Source: Bacillota bacterium (GTDB taxonomy: Bacteria > Bacillota > Clostridia > Christensenellales > SZUA-584). From it: 64,000 nt of DNA. Shown piece by piece: positions 35,227-43,431 of the stretch; position 1 is the first letter of the stretch; every line of letters starts with the position of its first letter. The stretch spans positions 1 through 64,000 of the forward strand of contig JAEWBO010000027.1 in assembly GCA_023391105.1 (NCBI GenBank), given 5' to 3'. The notes beneath the pieces were generated by a model. The model ran no database searches, had not been told where the DNA came from, and saw nothing but the letters and a program-made list of their open reading frames with translations. Made by a program: the position numbers and the translations under genes.

Positions 35227-36516
35227 TTACGGTATAACTTTGACGATACTGAACATGCTGTCGAGCACGATCCAGTTTTGCGGAAATTCAAGGCCCAACA
35301 GCCAGTAGCTCACGCCGCGCAGGTCATATTTGTTGACGAGCAACAGCTTGGCGCGTATGCTTCTGGCGTCCTCAAACCATACCTCATGCTCAACACCGTT
35401 TTCGTCAAAGTAATTAAACGTGGGAGACTGCGTCTGCGCGTCGAAACGGATATTTGCGCCTTCTCTTGCGGCCAGTTCCAGCGCCTCCTGCGGACTTAAT
35501 CGCTTTGCCCATTTGCCGCCCGGCATGAAAGGCAGCATCCAGTCATAGCCGTAAAGCGGCACGCCCATCATGATCTTACGGCTCGGAATCACCGATACCG
35601 CGTAGCGGATCACATCTTCGACAAGATCAATAGGCGCGACGGCATAGGGCGGCCCGCCGGACCAACCCCATTCATAGGTCATGATGATCACAAAATCCAC
35701 GATTTCGCCGTGAGCACGGTAATCATGCGCGCCGTGCCAAGTGCCGGTCGTGTAATCGGAGGGCTTGGGCGCAAGTGCTGTGGAAACCACATAGCCAAGC
35801 GGATGTAGCGCGGCCACCACGCGTCGCAGGAAGTTGTTATAAAGCTCACGATTCTCTGCAGAGATCCTTTCAAAGTCGATATTGACACCATAGTAGCCTT
35901 TGGTGCGCATGACCTGTGTCATGTTCGCGATTAACGTATCCTGCACCGCGGTGTTTTCGAGTATCGCATCCACGATCTCAGTGCTGAAATTACCCTCCGC
36001 AAAGTTGGTAATCACGAGCAGCGAGGCGATGCGGTGGTTTCTTGCCTCGGTGAGCATGGCCGTGTCGTTGATGGGAACCATGCTGCCGTCTGCGCGAACC
36101 TGGTAACTAAAAGGGCTTAAGTACGTTAAGTATTCACCCACTTCGCGTATCGTCTGTGTCTCCTGTTCGGGTGTGGATGGTTCTATATAAGCGTTTACTT
36201 CGATAAACCCATAGTTCTTTTCTCTCACGGGTATGCGCAATACTGTGCCGGGTGTGAGCACGTCGGGATTTGTGATCCCGTTAAGCGCGATGATGCTGCT
36301 TGTTGTGGTGCCGTAGCGCCGCGCGATCGAGAAGAGTGTTTCTCCCGAAGCCACTGTATGCGCGACCTCCCGTGTGGGTATCACGAGAGCCTGGCCGACA
36401 ACAAGAAAGGGAATGTCGGAAAGCTCGTTGGCACGGAAAATTTCGTCCGCGGAAACGCCGTATCGCTGTGCGATTTTATAAAGCGAATCGCCTGGCTGTA
36501 CAACATGTATGTCCAA
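35227..36516 (-). CDS. LysM-GH18 spore cortex/peptidoglycan hydrolase (SleL/YaaH type)
   Basis: 429 residues: two LysM repeats (about 2-46, HVVQPGDSLYKIAQRYGVS; about 52-96, HTVASGETLFSIARRYGTT) and a GH18 barrel (100-429) with catalytic DFE in YYGVNIDFER (Asp214, Glu216). There is no signal peptide, as in Bacillus SleL/YaaH, which is deposited from the mother cell. It acts as an N-acetylglucosaminidase on cortex fragments during germination. TTG start at 36516 with AAGGAAGTG upstream. Confidence 0.92.
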   Translation of the reverse strand: MDIHVVQPGDSLYKIAQRYGVSADEIFRANELSDIPFLVVGQALVIPTREVAHTVASGETLFSIARRYGTTTSSIIALNGITNPDVLTPGTVLRIPVREKNYGFIEVNAYIEPSTPEQETQTIREVGEYLTYLSPFSYQVRADGSMVPINDTAMLTEARNHRIASLLVITNFAEGNFSTEIVDAILENTAVQDTLIANMTQVMRTKGYYGVNIDFERISAENRELYNNFLRRVVAALHPLGYVVSTALAPKPSDYTTGTWHGAHDYRAHGEIVDFVIIMTYEWGWSGGPPYAVAPIDLVEDVIRYAVSVIPSRKIMMGVPLYGYDWMLPFMPGGKWAKRLSPQEALELAAREGANIRFDAQTQSPTFNYFDENGVEHEVWFEDARSIRAKLLLVNKYDLRGVSYWLLGLEFPQNWIVLDSMFSIVKVIP

Positions 36517-36718
36517 ATTTGATCACTTCCTTAAACTATTAATTTTGGTTGCTTTATTATATGGAAAGCTATCCGGCAAAGTTCGCCTAATATCCTGTGC
36601 TTATCTTTATGAAATATTTTTTCTTCACAAAGCTTTATCACTTTTTGACTGCAAGCAATATACTATACTGTATGTGAGTGCTGGTTGCCCTTAAAACAAT
36701 AGAAAAGATGGTGATACG

Positions 36719-37162
36719 ATGGAACTATCAGCGCGAGAGCTGTTTGCGCGAATGATAAAATGCGAAGCAGAGGGAGAAGGCATAGATGGTATGAAAGCCG
36801 TTGCCTCCACGATCATGAACAGAGTCCATGTGTCGTATGGAGAATACTTGAGAACGGGTCAGGGAGACCTTCGGCGTGTGCTGACGCAGCCGGGTCAGTT
36901 TACCTGCTACATGGATACCGTCGGAGGTGTGTATAACCCGCAGAATGTATGGAATATGAGACCCGATCAGATTCACTATGATATTGTGGACTGGGCGCTT
37001 GCGGGGCAAATCCATCCGGGCGCTGTGGAAACACTTTGGTATATGAACCCGTTTCAGATTGAATGCCCGCCTTTTTTTCCGTATAACCGGACAGGTGTGC
37101 AGTTTAACAGAATCGCGCAGCACTGCTTTTTTCAGCCGACCAGTCTGTATGCGTTAACATAG
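36719..37162 (+). CDS. cell wall hydrolase, SleB/CwlJ-type (Hydrolase_2)
   Basis: 147 residues, no signal peptide. It shows the SleB-fold pattern MIKCEAEGEGIDGMKAVASTIMNRV with the catalytic Glu in CEAEGE, and the QPGQFTCYM and VDWALAG segments. Being a bare catalytic domain without a signal peptide, it matches CwlJ rather than secreted SleB. It is immediately followed by a GerQ-like gene, as cwlJ is in Bacillus, where GerQ anchors CwlJ in the spore coat. Confidence 0.9.
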   Translation: MELSARELFARMIKCEAEGEGIDGMKAVASTIMNRVHVSYGEYLRTGQGDLRRVLTQPGQFTCYMDTVGGVYNPQNVWNMRPDQIHYDIVDWALAGQIHPGAVETLWYMNPFQIECPPFFPYNRTGVQFNRIAQHCFFQPTSLYALT

Positions 37163-37190
37163 TAAAATGAGGAAGGGAGGAGATAACTAT

Positions 37191-37709
37191 ATGAATAGCA
37201 GTCAAAACAGATATCCGGATATCCGCAATATGGACACAATAGACAATAGCGGAGCGCGCAATTTAACCACAAGGTCCATGCAGCCCGGAGTCGGCATGCC
37301 AAGAATGAATGACGGTATGAGAATGCCCAATATGCAAAATATGCCCGTAGGGCAGAATATGAGAGTACCCGGTATGCAGCAGACAGCACCAATGTGGCCG
37401 GGAATGGAGAGTGGCCTTGCGGGCCAAACAGGTGGTTTAACTCAGATGCCCGTGATAACACCGGAATTTCTTGCAATGCAAACACCGACAACCGTCGCGA
37501 GCCCATACTTTACAGCCGGTTTCTTAAAAAACTTTATAGGAAAAAACATGCGTGTTGAGTTTTTGATTGGCACATCGGGTGCGCTTGTGGACAGAACAGG
37601 TGTACTCATGGAGGTGGGAGCCAGCTACATTGTGATAAGGCCGACATTAACCGACGATTTGCTCATGTGCGATCTCTATTCGATCAGATTTGTGACAATA
37701 TATCAATAA
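37191..37709 (+). CDS. gerQ: GerQ-like spore coat protein
   Basis: 172 residues from ATG 37191 (AAGGGAGG upstream). The N-terminal 100 residues are low-complexity and rich in Met, Asn, Pro, Gly and Gln; the C-terminal 70 residues (SPYFTAGFLKNFIGKNMRVEFLIGTSGALVDRTGVLMEVGASYIVIRP) form a small beta domain with the layout of GerQ/YwdL. In Bacillus GerQ is cross-linked in the coat and required for CwlJ localisation. The N-terminal sequence differs (Met-rich), so the call rests on the C-terminus and the cwlJ-gerQ gene order. Confidence 0.8.
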   Translation: MNSSQNRYPDIRNMDTIDNSGARNLTTRSMQPGVGMPRMNDGMRMPNMQNMPVGQNMRVPGMQQTAPMWPGMESGLAGQTGGLTQMPVITPEFLAMQTPTTVASPYFTAGFLKNFIGKNMRVEFLIGTSGALVDRTGVLMEVGASYIVIRPTLTDDLLMCDLYSIRFVTIYQ

Positions 37710-37731
37710 AAACATAACGGCAGAAAATAAG

Positions 37732-37766
37732 GAGTAAGCCTTTGGATAACGGGGGCTTATTCTTTT
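37732..37766 (+). terminator. terminator after gerQ
   Basis: Stem GAGTAAGCC/GGCTTATTC (one G-T pair) followed by TTTTAT. Confidence 0.65.
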
Positions 37767-37850
37767 ATATGCTAAGGCATTTATGAGAGACGCATATCAC
37801 AGACCTGAGAAGCATAGCCTTGAATAGAATGATGAGAAGAGGTGCATTTT

Positions 37851-38699
37851 ATGAAAAAACACAAAAGCCTCATCGTCTTTGCCGTGGCCTGCCTTGATAT
37901 TGTGCTTATTGCGCTTGCCTCAGTATTCAGCTTCAATTCTGAAGTCTGTTTTTTTCAAGCCGCGCACAGTGAAACGAGTGAATACAACTGGTATTTTAAA
38001 CCCCGCAGCGACGGGCTTCAACCGGAGAACCTGTCCGAATTTGCTTTTATTAAGAATTACGATGCCTACTGGGTGGGCGATCCCGATGAAAAGTCAATTT
38101 ATCTCACATTTGATGCGGGCTATGAAAACGGCTATATGCCACAGATACTTGACGTACTGAAAAAGCACAACGCACCGGCCGCGTTTTTCGTTGTCGGGCA
38201 CTACATCACATCGGCACCGGAGCTGGTCACGCGAATGGTCAGCGAGGGGCATCTTGTGTGCAGCCATTCCATGAACCATAAGAACATGGCGGCGATGAGC
38301 AGTTTGTCTACATTTAAAGCCGAGATGAAAGAGCTTGAAGATGTGTACAAAGCGTTGACGGGTAAACAGATGCCCAAGTACTTCCGGCCACCCGAGGGTA
38401 AATTCAGCGGTCAGTGCTTAAAATTTGCCGAACAGCTGGGATACAAGACGATATTCTGGAGCTTTGCTTACCGTGACTGGTACGTGGACGATCAGCCGTC
38501 CGAAGAGGAGGCGATAAAGATTATCACGACGCGCACACACCCGGGTGCTGTTGTGCTGCTGCACGCCACCTCTGCGACGAACGCGAAGGTGCTGGATCGC
38601 GTGCTGACGGAATGGGAGAACATGGGCTACGAGCTCAAAAGCTTGGATGATTTTCCGTACGAGAAAATGAGGGATGATCCGGGCGTGTCTAAGGACTAA
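37851..38699 (+). CDS. pdaA: delta-lactam-biosynthetic polysaccharide deacetylase (PdaA-like)
   Basis: 282 residues from ATG 37851 with GAGAAGAGGT upstream. N-terminal membrane anchor or signal (about 5-27), then a NodB/CE4 domain: YLTFDAGYENG (motif 1; the first catalytic aspartate pair), SHSMNHKNM (HxxxH metal site), FRPPEGKFS (motif 3) and LLHATS (motif 5). The phrase TFDAGYENGYMPQIL is typical of PdaA, which makes muramic-delta-lactam in the spore cortex. Typical NodB TFDDG has Ala in place of the second Asp here, as PdaA has Glu. Confidence 0.88.
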   Translation: MKKHKSLIVFAVACLDIVLIALASVFSFNSEVCFFQAAHSETSEYNWYFKPRSDGLQPENLSEFAFIKNYDAYWVGDPDEKSIYLTFDAGYENGYMPQILDVLKKHNAPAAFFVVGHYITSAPELVTRMVSEGHLVCSHSMNHKNMAAMSSLSTFKAEMKELEDVYKALTGKQMPKYFRPPEGKFSGQCLKFAEQLGYKTIFWSFAYRDWYVDDQPSEEEAIKIITTRTHPGAVVLLHATSATNAKVLDRVLTEWENMGYELKSLDDFPYEKMRDDPGVSKD

Positions 38700-38730
38700 A
38701 TCGCGGTTTCGGTAACGTCTATCAGACAGT

Positions 38731-38772
38731 CAAAATCGGTAAACTGGCGGAAAACCGTAGGTTTTTCGACAA
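38731..38772 (+). repeat. 41-bp interspersed repeat, copy 2
   Basis: Near-identical (about three differences) to the reverse complement of 25760-25800. It sits between the convergent pdaA and lgt genes, beside a terminator hairpin. Confidence 0.65.
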
Positions 38773-38774
38773 GT

Positions 38775-39563
38775 TCAAAGCGCGGTATCGATATCGCGCT
38801 TTTTTGCAGTCTTGAGCAGCCAGTATAGCCCCAGCGGAACAAAGGCAAGGCTGATCCATTGAGACGTGGAAAGAAACCAAAGCATGCCACGCTCACCGTC
38901 GCCGCGGAAAAATTCGAGTATGAAACGGATCACGCCATAGCTTGCGATATACAGCCCTGTGATTTGTCTGTCGGCACGGGGCTTTCGCGAATAGCCAAAC
39001 AGAATAATGAAAAGGATAAAATTCAGAGCGGATTCCATGATTTGAACCGGAAATAATGCCACGTTTACAGGCGCGGCAGAATCTGCGCGGAAATAGACGC
39101 CCCACGGCGGGTTCATTGCGCGGCCATAACAGCAGCCCGCACAAAAGCATCCGACGCGGCCGATCGCGTGTATCAGCGGCACAGAGGGGATCAGGCTATC
39201 CGCCAAATGCCAGAACGGCAAACGGTATTGCTTGCAGTAAATAAAGACGCCGAGCACCGCGCCGATAAGGCCGCCGTAAAACACAAAGCCATGCGTGAAA
39301 AGCACGTTGATATCATCCATTGTCCAGGCCGTATTCGCATGCGCTTCGATAAACGAGGGCAGCGATATTGCGAGATACAGCAGCTTCGCGCCCACAATCA
39401 CACCGATCAGCGCGTACAGGGTGCAAAAAAAGATGTCCTGCTTCTTAACATCACGCCTGACCGGCAGATAAACAGCGACAAGTATGCCCAGCGTGCAGCC
39501 GATCAGTATGAGAGGCCCGTACATGGGGATGGTCAGTCCGAAAATGGTGATCGTTGGCAGCAT
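38775..39563 (-). CDS. lgt: prolipoprotein diacylglyceryl transferase
   Basis: 262 residues, seven spans. Lgt hallmarks: GGLIGAVLGVFIYCKQ, HLADSLIPSVPLIHAIGRVGCFCAGCCYGR (the essential His and the GRxGCFxxGCCYG signature near 140-155), and RFILEFFRGD near the C-terminus. It attaches diacylglycerol to lipobox cysteines, needed for the several lipoproteins in this window. AAAGGA precedes ATG. Confidence 0.95.
   Translation of the reverse strand: MLPTITIFGLTIPMYGPLILIGCTLGILVAVYLPVRRDVKKQDIFFCTLYALIGVIVGAKLLYLAISLPSFIEAHANTAWTMDDINVLFTHGFVFYGGLIGAVLGVFIYCKQYRLPFWHLADSLIPSVPLIHAIGRVGCFCAGCCYGRAMNPPWGVYFRADSAAPVNVALFPVQIMESALNFILFIILFGYSRKPRADRQITGLYIASYGVIRFILEFFRGDGERGMLWFLSTSQWISLAFVPLGLYWLLKTAKKRDIDTAL
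38779..38806 (+). terminator. terminator of pdaA lying inside the lgt 3' end
   Basis: Stem AAAGCGCG / CGCGCTTT with centre GTATCGATAT, followed by TTTTTT on the plus strand. The hairpin DNA also encodes the last residues of Lgt (KRDIDTAL) on the minus strand. Confidence 0.7.
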
Positions 39564-39595
39564 TTAGTATCCTTTCGTTGTATCGGTTTTCGGCA

Positions 39596-39628
39596 AAAAA
39601 ACAGGGAAAGAGCAAGAAGCTCTTTCCC
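39596..39628 (-). terminator. terminator of the DUF4190-like gene
   Basis: A 10-bp perfect stem GGGAAAGAGC/GCTCTTTCCC with a 5-nt loop; on the minus strand a T-run follows, 15 nt after the stop at 39643. Confidence 0.85.
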
Positions 39629-39642
39629 ATCATGCTTTTGCT

Positions 39643-39954
39643 TTAGAACCTTGTGAACGGTGCGACGGAGGCCAAGCAAGCTGTGCAGGCCAGAACGACC
39701 ACAGCACAGATCGCAAGGGCGACAATGTTCAGCACAAGGCCGGCGGTTGCCATGCTAGAGGGGCTCTGCTTTCTTGCCATGATGCTAAGCACGAGGCCGA
39801 CGATCGCCAAGATAATTCCAATGAACCACACCAGGAAAACAAAGACAACGGCGCATATACCGAGAACCATAGCGGCGATGGCCATGCCATTGCTCGGGTT
39901 GTTTACCGGGCTCGGAGGTGTGTGCTGATAATTCTGATAGTTTTGTTCTTCCAT
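39643..39954 (-). CDS. DUF4190-like small membrane protein
   Basis: 103 residues: a short polar N-terminus (NYQNYQHTPPSPVNNPSNG) and two long hydrophobic segments (about 24-60 and 68-95) separated by MARKQSPSSMATAG. This is the pattern of DUF4190 proteins found in Gram-positive bacteria. GGAGGG precedes ATG. Function unknown. Confidence 0.75.
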   Translation of the reverse strand: MEEQNYQNYQHTPPSPVNNPSNGMAIAAMVLGICAVVFVFLVWFIGIILAIVGLVLSIMARKQSPSSMATAGLVLNIVALAICAVVVLACTACLASVAPFTRF

Positions 39955-40209
39955 AAATAATTCCCTCCAATTAAAAAATCAAGCGATAATGCTTTTATAA
40001 TAAATGACCTTCCAAGTATATCAAACATTGGCTTAAATGTGTATAGCTTTTTCTAAGCTGCGGGAAACTGATTTTCCGACACAAGACAGCCGCTTTATAT
40101 AAAAATATATGAGGCATCTCTTTTATTGATCATCACTATGGCATGTCGAACAAAGAAATGATATACTTTATCTAGTTAATTACCATTACGAATAAGGGGA
40201 TATATTTTT

Positions 40210-40932
40210 TTGACTGAGAAGAAAAGAGAATACAAAATACTGCTGTTTGATGTGGATGATACATTGCTGGATTTTGGGGCGAACGAAAAAGAAGCGCTTC
40301 CGAAGGTGTTCGGTTTTTTTGGATATCCGCTGACCGATGAGCTGCGACATACATATGACAGGATCAACAAGGGGCTTTGGGACGATTATGAGCATGGCAA
40401 GGTGACGATGAACGATTTGCTCAACGCGAGATTTGCCAGAACAATGGCTGAGTACGGAATCGCGGTGGACGGTGAGGCATGGGAGACGCATTATCAGGCT
40501 CTGTTGGGAGGCGGCTATCATATCATGGAAGACGCTCTTGACGTATGTCAACGGCTTGCAAAAACGCACAGGCTGTTTGTGGTCACCAATGGCGTGAAAG
40601 AGACGCAGCATAAAAGGCTTAAGCTCGCAGGTCTGTACGATCTGTTTGAGGATATATTCAATTCTCAAAGCATCGGATACCAAAAACCGTCTGCGGCGTT
40701 TTTTGACTATGTCATAAGCCATATAAACGGGTTTGACGTACACGAGGCGCTGATTATCGGGGATTCGCTGAATACCGATATCAAAGGCGGCATCACATCA
40801 GGCATCGACACATGCTGGGTCAACAAGCATGCGCAGGCAAATGATTCGGATATCCGCAGCACCTATACGATCACGAAGCTCACGGAGCTGTATGACATAT
40901 TGGCCCTTGGCAACAGGGAAGAGGATGCATGA
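40210..40932 (+). CDS. HAD-superfamily nucleotidase, YjjG/YfnB type
   Basis: 240 residues, TTG start with AAGGGG upstream. Motif I LLFDVDDTLLDF, motif II FVVTNGVKETQHKRL, motif III YQKPSAAFFDY and motif IV IIGDSLNTDIKGG. These sequences match the YjjG/YfnB group that removes phosphate from non-canonical pyrimidine nucleotides. Overlaps mutY by 4 nt, so the two sanitation and repair genes are coupled. Confidence 0.9.
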   Translation: MTEKKREYKILLFDVDDTLLDFGANEKEALPKVFGFFGYPLTDELRHTYDRINKGLWDDYEHGKVTMNDLLNARFARTMAEYGIAVDGEAWETHYQALLGGGYHIMEDALDVCQRLAKTHRLFVVTNGVKETQHKRLKLAGLYDLFEDIFNSQSIGYQKPSAAFFDYVISHINGFDVHEALIIGDSLNTDIKGGITSGIDTCWVNKHAQANDSDIRSTYTITKLTELYDILALGNREEDA

Positions 40933-41984
40933 GGGATAAGCTGCTCGGATGGTACAACGAAAACAAGCGCGATCTGCCATGGCGGCGGCGCAGCGGCGCT
41001 TACGCGGTGCTCGTGTCGGAAATGATGCTGCAGCAGACAACCGTGGAAACGGTGCTGCGCTACTACGAGCCGTTTATGAAGCGCTTTCCCGATGTACAAT
41101 CACTTGCCGCAGCGAACGAGCAGGAGGTGCTTGCCTGCTGGAAGGGTCTTGGGTACTATTCCCGCGCGCGTAATCTGTACCGAATTGCGCAACAGGTAAC
41201 CGGCGAATACGGCGGTGTATTTCCGGACGTGCATGCAGCGTGGCTGGCGCTGCCCGGTGTGGGGCCTTATATAGCGGGCGCGGTTATGAGCATTGCATAT
41301 GGTCAGCCGTTTCCGGCAGTGGACGGCAACGTGCTGCGCGTGATATCGCGCGCGTTTGCGCTTCGGGAGGACATCACACGCCCTGCAGCGCGCAAGGCGG
41401 TGGAAGCGCGATTGTGCGCCATGATAACGCCTGAAAACGCGGGGGATTTCACGCAGGCGCTCATGGAACTGGGCGCGCTCATTTGTCGCCCAACTTCGCC
41501 CGACTGTGCGAGCTGCCCTTGGCATACAGATTGCGCTGCGCTTCGCGAAGGTATCGTGGACGAGCTGCCGGTGAGAAAACCGCGAACCGCGCCGCGCAAT
41601 GTACAGCTCTGGGCCGCGCTTATCGAAACGGCAGACGCTGTGCTGCTGCATTACCGCGGCAGCGATACATTGCTGGCCAAGCTTTGGGGACTGCCAGTGG
41701 CAGAAAAGCAGGAGGGCGAAACGCCCGAAGCGCTGTTTGCAAATAAGTATGATATCACTCTGTCAGGCGGCAAGGTGATCGGTCATGCGTCGCATGTGTT
41801 CACGCACCAGCGATGGGAGATGGATATCGTTGAGTACACTCTGGAAAATGAGATAAAGTTAAACGCAGCCGAATGGGAATGGACAAGCTGGGAATCAATA
41901 GAGGAAAAGCCCATACCCACGGCATTCATGAGAGCGCTGCGTGCCGTGAGAAAGCAGCGGGCGGAAAGGAAAGCGTATGATTAA
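40929..41984 (+). CDS. mutY: A/G-specific adenine glycosylase
   Basis: 351 residues. HhH-GPD domain with VSEMMLQQT (catalytic Glu31), LPGVGPYIAGAV hairpin and VDGNVLR (Asp132). The [4Fe-4S] cluster cysteines are C186-x6-C193-x2-C196-x5-C202. The C-terminal NUDIX-like domain (about 220-340) recognises 8-oxoG. It removes A opposite 8-oxoG. Overlaps the HAD gene upstream and msrAB downstream (8 nt). Confidence 0.96.
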   Translation: MRDKLLGWYNENKRDLPWRRRSGAYAVLVSEMMLQQTTVETVLRYYEPFMKRFPDVQSLAAANEQEVLACWKGLGYYSRARNLYRIAQQVTGEYGGVFPDVHAAWLALPGVGPYIAGAVMSIAYGQPFPAVDGNVLRVISRAFALREDITRPAARKAVEARLCAMITPENAGDFTQALMELGALICRPTSPDCASCPWHTDCAALREGIVDELPVRKPRTAPRNVQLWAALIETADAVLLHYRGSDTLLAKLWGLPVAEKQEGETPEALFANKYDITLSGGKVIGHASHVFTHQRWEMDIVEYTLENEIKLNAAEWEWTSWESIEEKPIPTAFMRALRAVRKQRAERKAYD

Positions 41985-42909
41985 AACAGCGGTATTTGCG
42001 GGCGGGTGCTTCTGGTGCATGGAGCCGCCGTACGCAAAAATCCCGGGCGTGATCAGTGTGCTGCCCGGTTACACGGGCGGGCATACCGAAGACCCCACAT
42101 ACGAGGAGGTTTGTGCAGGCGGAACGGGGCACTATGAGGCGATAGAGGTCACATACGATGCTGAAATTGTGTCGTTCGAACAGCTTCTGGAAGTGTTCTG
42201 GCGCCAGATTGATCCGACGGATGCATACGGGCAGTTCGCGGACAGGGGCCGCCAGTATCAGACGGCGATCTTTTATCACGATGACGCGGAAAAACGCGTC
42301 GCTGAGGATTCAAAGCGCCGTATTCAGCGGCTGTTTGAAAGAGAAGTGCGTACGCAGATCTTGCCCGCGGCCACGTTTTATCCCGCCGAAGGCGGCCACT
42401 GCGAATACTACAAAAAGAACCCCGGGCATTATGCGAGGTACAAAGCGGGCTCGGGACGTGAAGCATATATTAACGACATATGGGGCAAGGAGGCTCTTCG
42501 TAAAAAGCTGTCGCCCATGCAGTACAGCGTCACGCAGGAGAATGGTACGGAGCCGCCGTTTCGCAACGATTATTGGGACAACCACGAGCCGGGGCTTTAT
42601 GTGGACGTGATATCGGGCGAGCCGCTGTTTACGTCTCTGGACAAGTTCGATTCGGGCTGCGGCTGGCCCAGCTTTAGTAAACCCGTAGACGAACGACGCA
42701 TTGGAGAGAAAGCGGATTTGAGCCACGGCATGATGCGCACCGAGGTGAGAACTAAGGGCACGGACGCGCACTTAGGACACGTGTTCCCTGACGGCCCGCA
42801 GCCGACAGGCCTCCGGTACTGCATCAACTCAGCCGCACTGCGGTTTGTGCCGCTTGCCGACCTGGAAAAGGAAGGCTACGGTGAATATACGAAGCTGTTT
42901 AAACAATAA
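41977..42909 (+). CDS. msrAB: fused peptide-methionine sulfoxide reductase MsrA-MsrB
   Basis: 310 residues. MsrA domain (1-150) with catalytic Cys11 in GGCFWCMEPPY and the ACGTGHYEAIEV-like segment GGTGHYEAIEV. MsrB domain (170-300) with FDSGCGWPSF, DAHLGHVFPDGP and resolving/catalytic Cys282 in RYCINSAALRF. The canonical MsrB zinc CxxC pairs are not evident. It repairs both stereoisomers of oxidised methionine. It follows mutY with overlap, giving a three-gene oxidative-damage repair operon. Confidence 0.96.
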   Translation: MIKTAVFAGGCFWCMEPPYAKIPGVISVLPGYTGGHTEDPTYEEVCAGGTGHYEAIEVTYDAEIVSFEQLLEVFWRQIDPTDAYGQFADRGRQYQTAIFYHDDAEKRVAEDSKRRIQRLFEREVRTQILPAATFYPAEGGHCEYYKKNPGHYARYKAGSGREAYINDIWGKEALRKKLSPMQYSVTQENGTEPPFRNDYWDNHEPGLYVDVISGEPLFTSLDKFDSGCGWPSFSKPVDERRIGEKADLSHGMMRTEVRTKGTDAHLGHVFPDGPQPTGLRYCINSAALRFVPLADLEKEGYGEYTKLFKQ

Positions 42910-43264
42910 GAGTGTTACACGGTCAGAATTCAGCCCTGCTCAATAACAGCGGGGGTTTTTTCATACGTTTGGTTCTGTCACCATTCATATATATCGACGT
43001 ATAATAAAGCATATCAAAAAGGAGTGAATGAGTGAATATGATAAGTTCGTCAAACGTGAGCCGGATAATATGCGCAAATAAGGGCAGGCATTTTCATCAT
43101 AACGCTGAGTCACACAGGGTATGCACCACGATGCGCGGCTGCAGAACTTGCTTACTGCCTTTGTTTTGTCTGACTTTCTGCCGTCCGAGCACAAAACGCT
43201 GTGCTCAAAGGAAATCTAGGTATTGGTGGCCGACTCATTGATAAGACAGCCCCTCTAAAGCTTC

Positions 43265-43305
43265 ACTATGCCGCAGATGATTACATCCAAAGCGGCATAG
43301 TTTTC
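43265..43305 (+). terminator. hairpin terminator upstream of exoA
   Basis: A 10-bp perfect stem ACTATGCCGC/GCGGCATAGT with 17-nt loop, followed by TTTTCTG. Confidence 0.6.
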
Positions 43306-43363
43306 TGCGTATATAGCGCACACAGCGATTAAAAACAGACATGGATACTTGCATGTTTATTAT

Positions 43364-43392
43364 TTGTCAAAAACAACGGTTCATGATATAAT
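43364..43392 (+). promoter_or_regulatory. sigma-A promoter of exoA
   Basis: TTGTCA (43364-43369), 17-nt spacer, TATAAT (43387-43392), 40 nt before the ATG. Confidence 0.7.
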
Positions 43393-43431
43393 CACTATTA
43401 AGAAAAATTCCGAAGAAGGAAGTATATTTTT

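Larger units (their letters stand above)
42910..43431. other. 522-bp intergenic region with a possible decayed small gene
   Basis: A consensus AAAGGAG and ATG at 43028 begin MSEYDKFVKREPDNMRK and then stop; in the same frame 43121-43222 reads MHHDARLQNLLTAFVLSDFL... to a stop, with three stops between. This may be a dead gene or coincidence. A strong hairpin (43265-43301) follows and then the exoA promoter. Confidence 0.35.

Noticed and set aside
40186..40743. 185-codon ORF on the minus strand over the YjjG-like gene
   Set aside because: Antisense to a gene with all four HAD motifs; composition and lack of start signals mark it as a shadow.
43032..43241. 69-codon ORF between msrAB and exoA
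   Set aside because: Cys/Arg-rich reading with no family; the better ribosome site in this stretch serves a different, broken frame at 43028.
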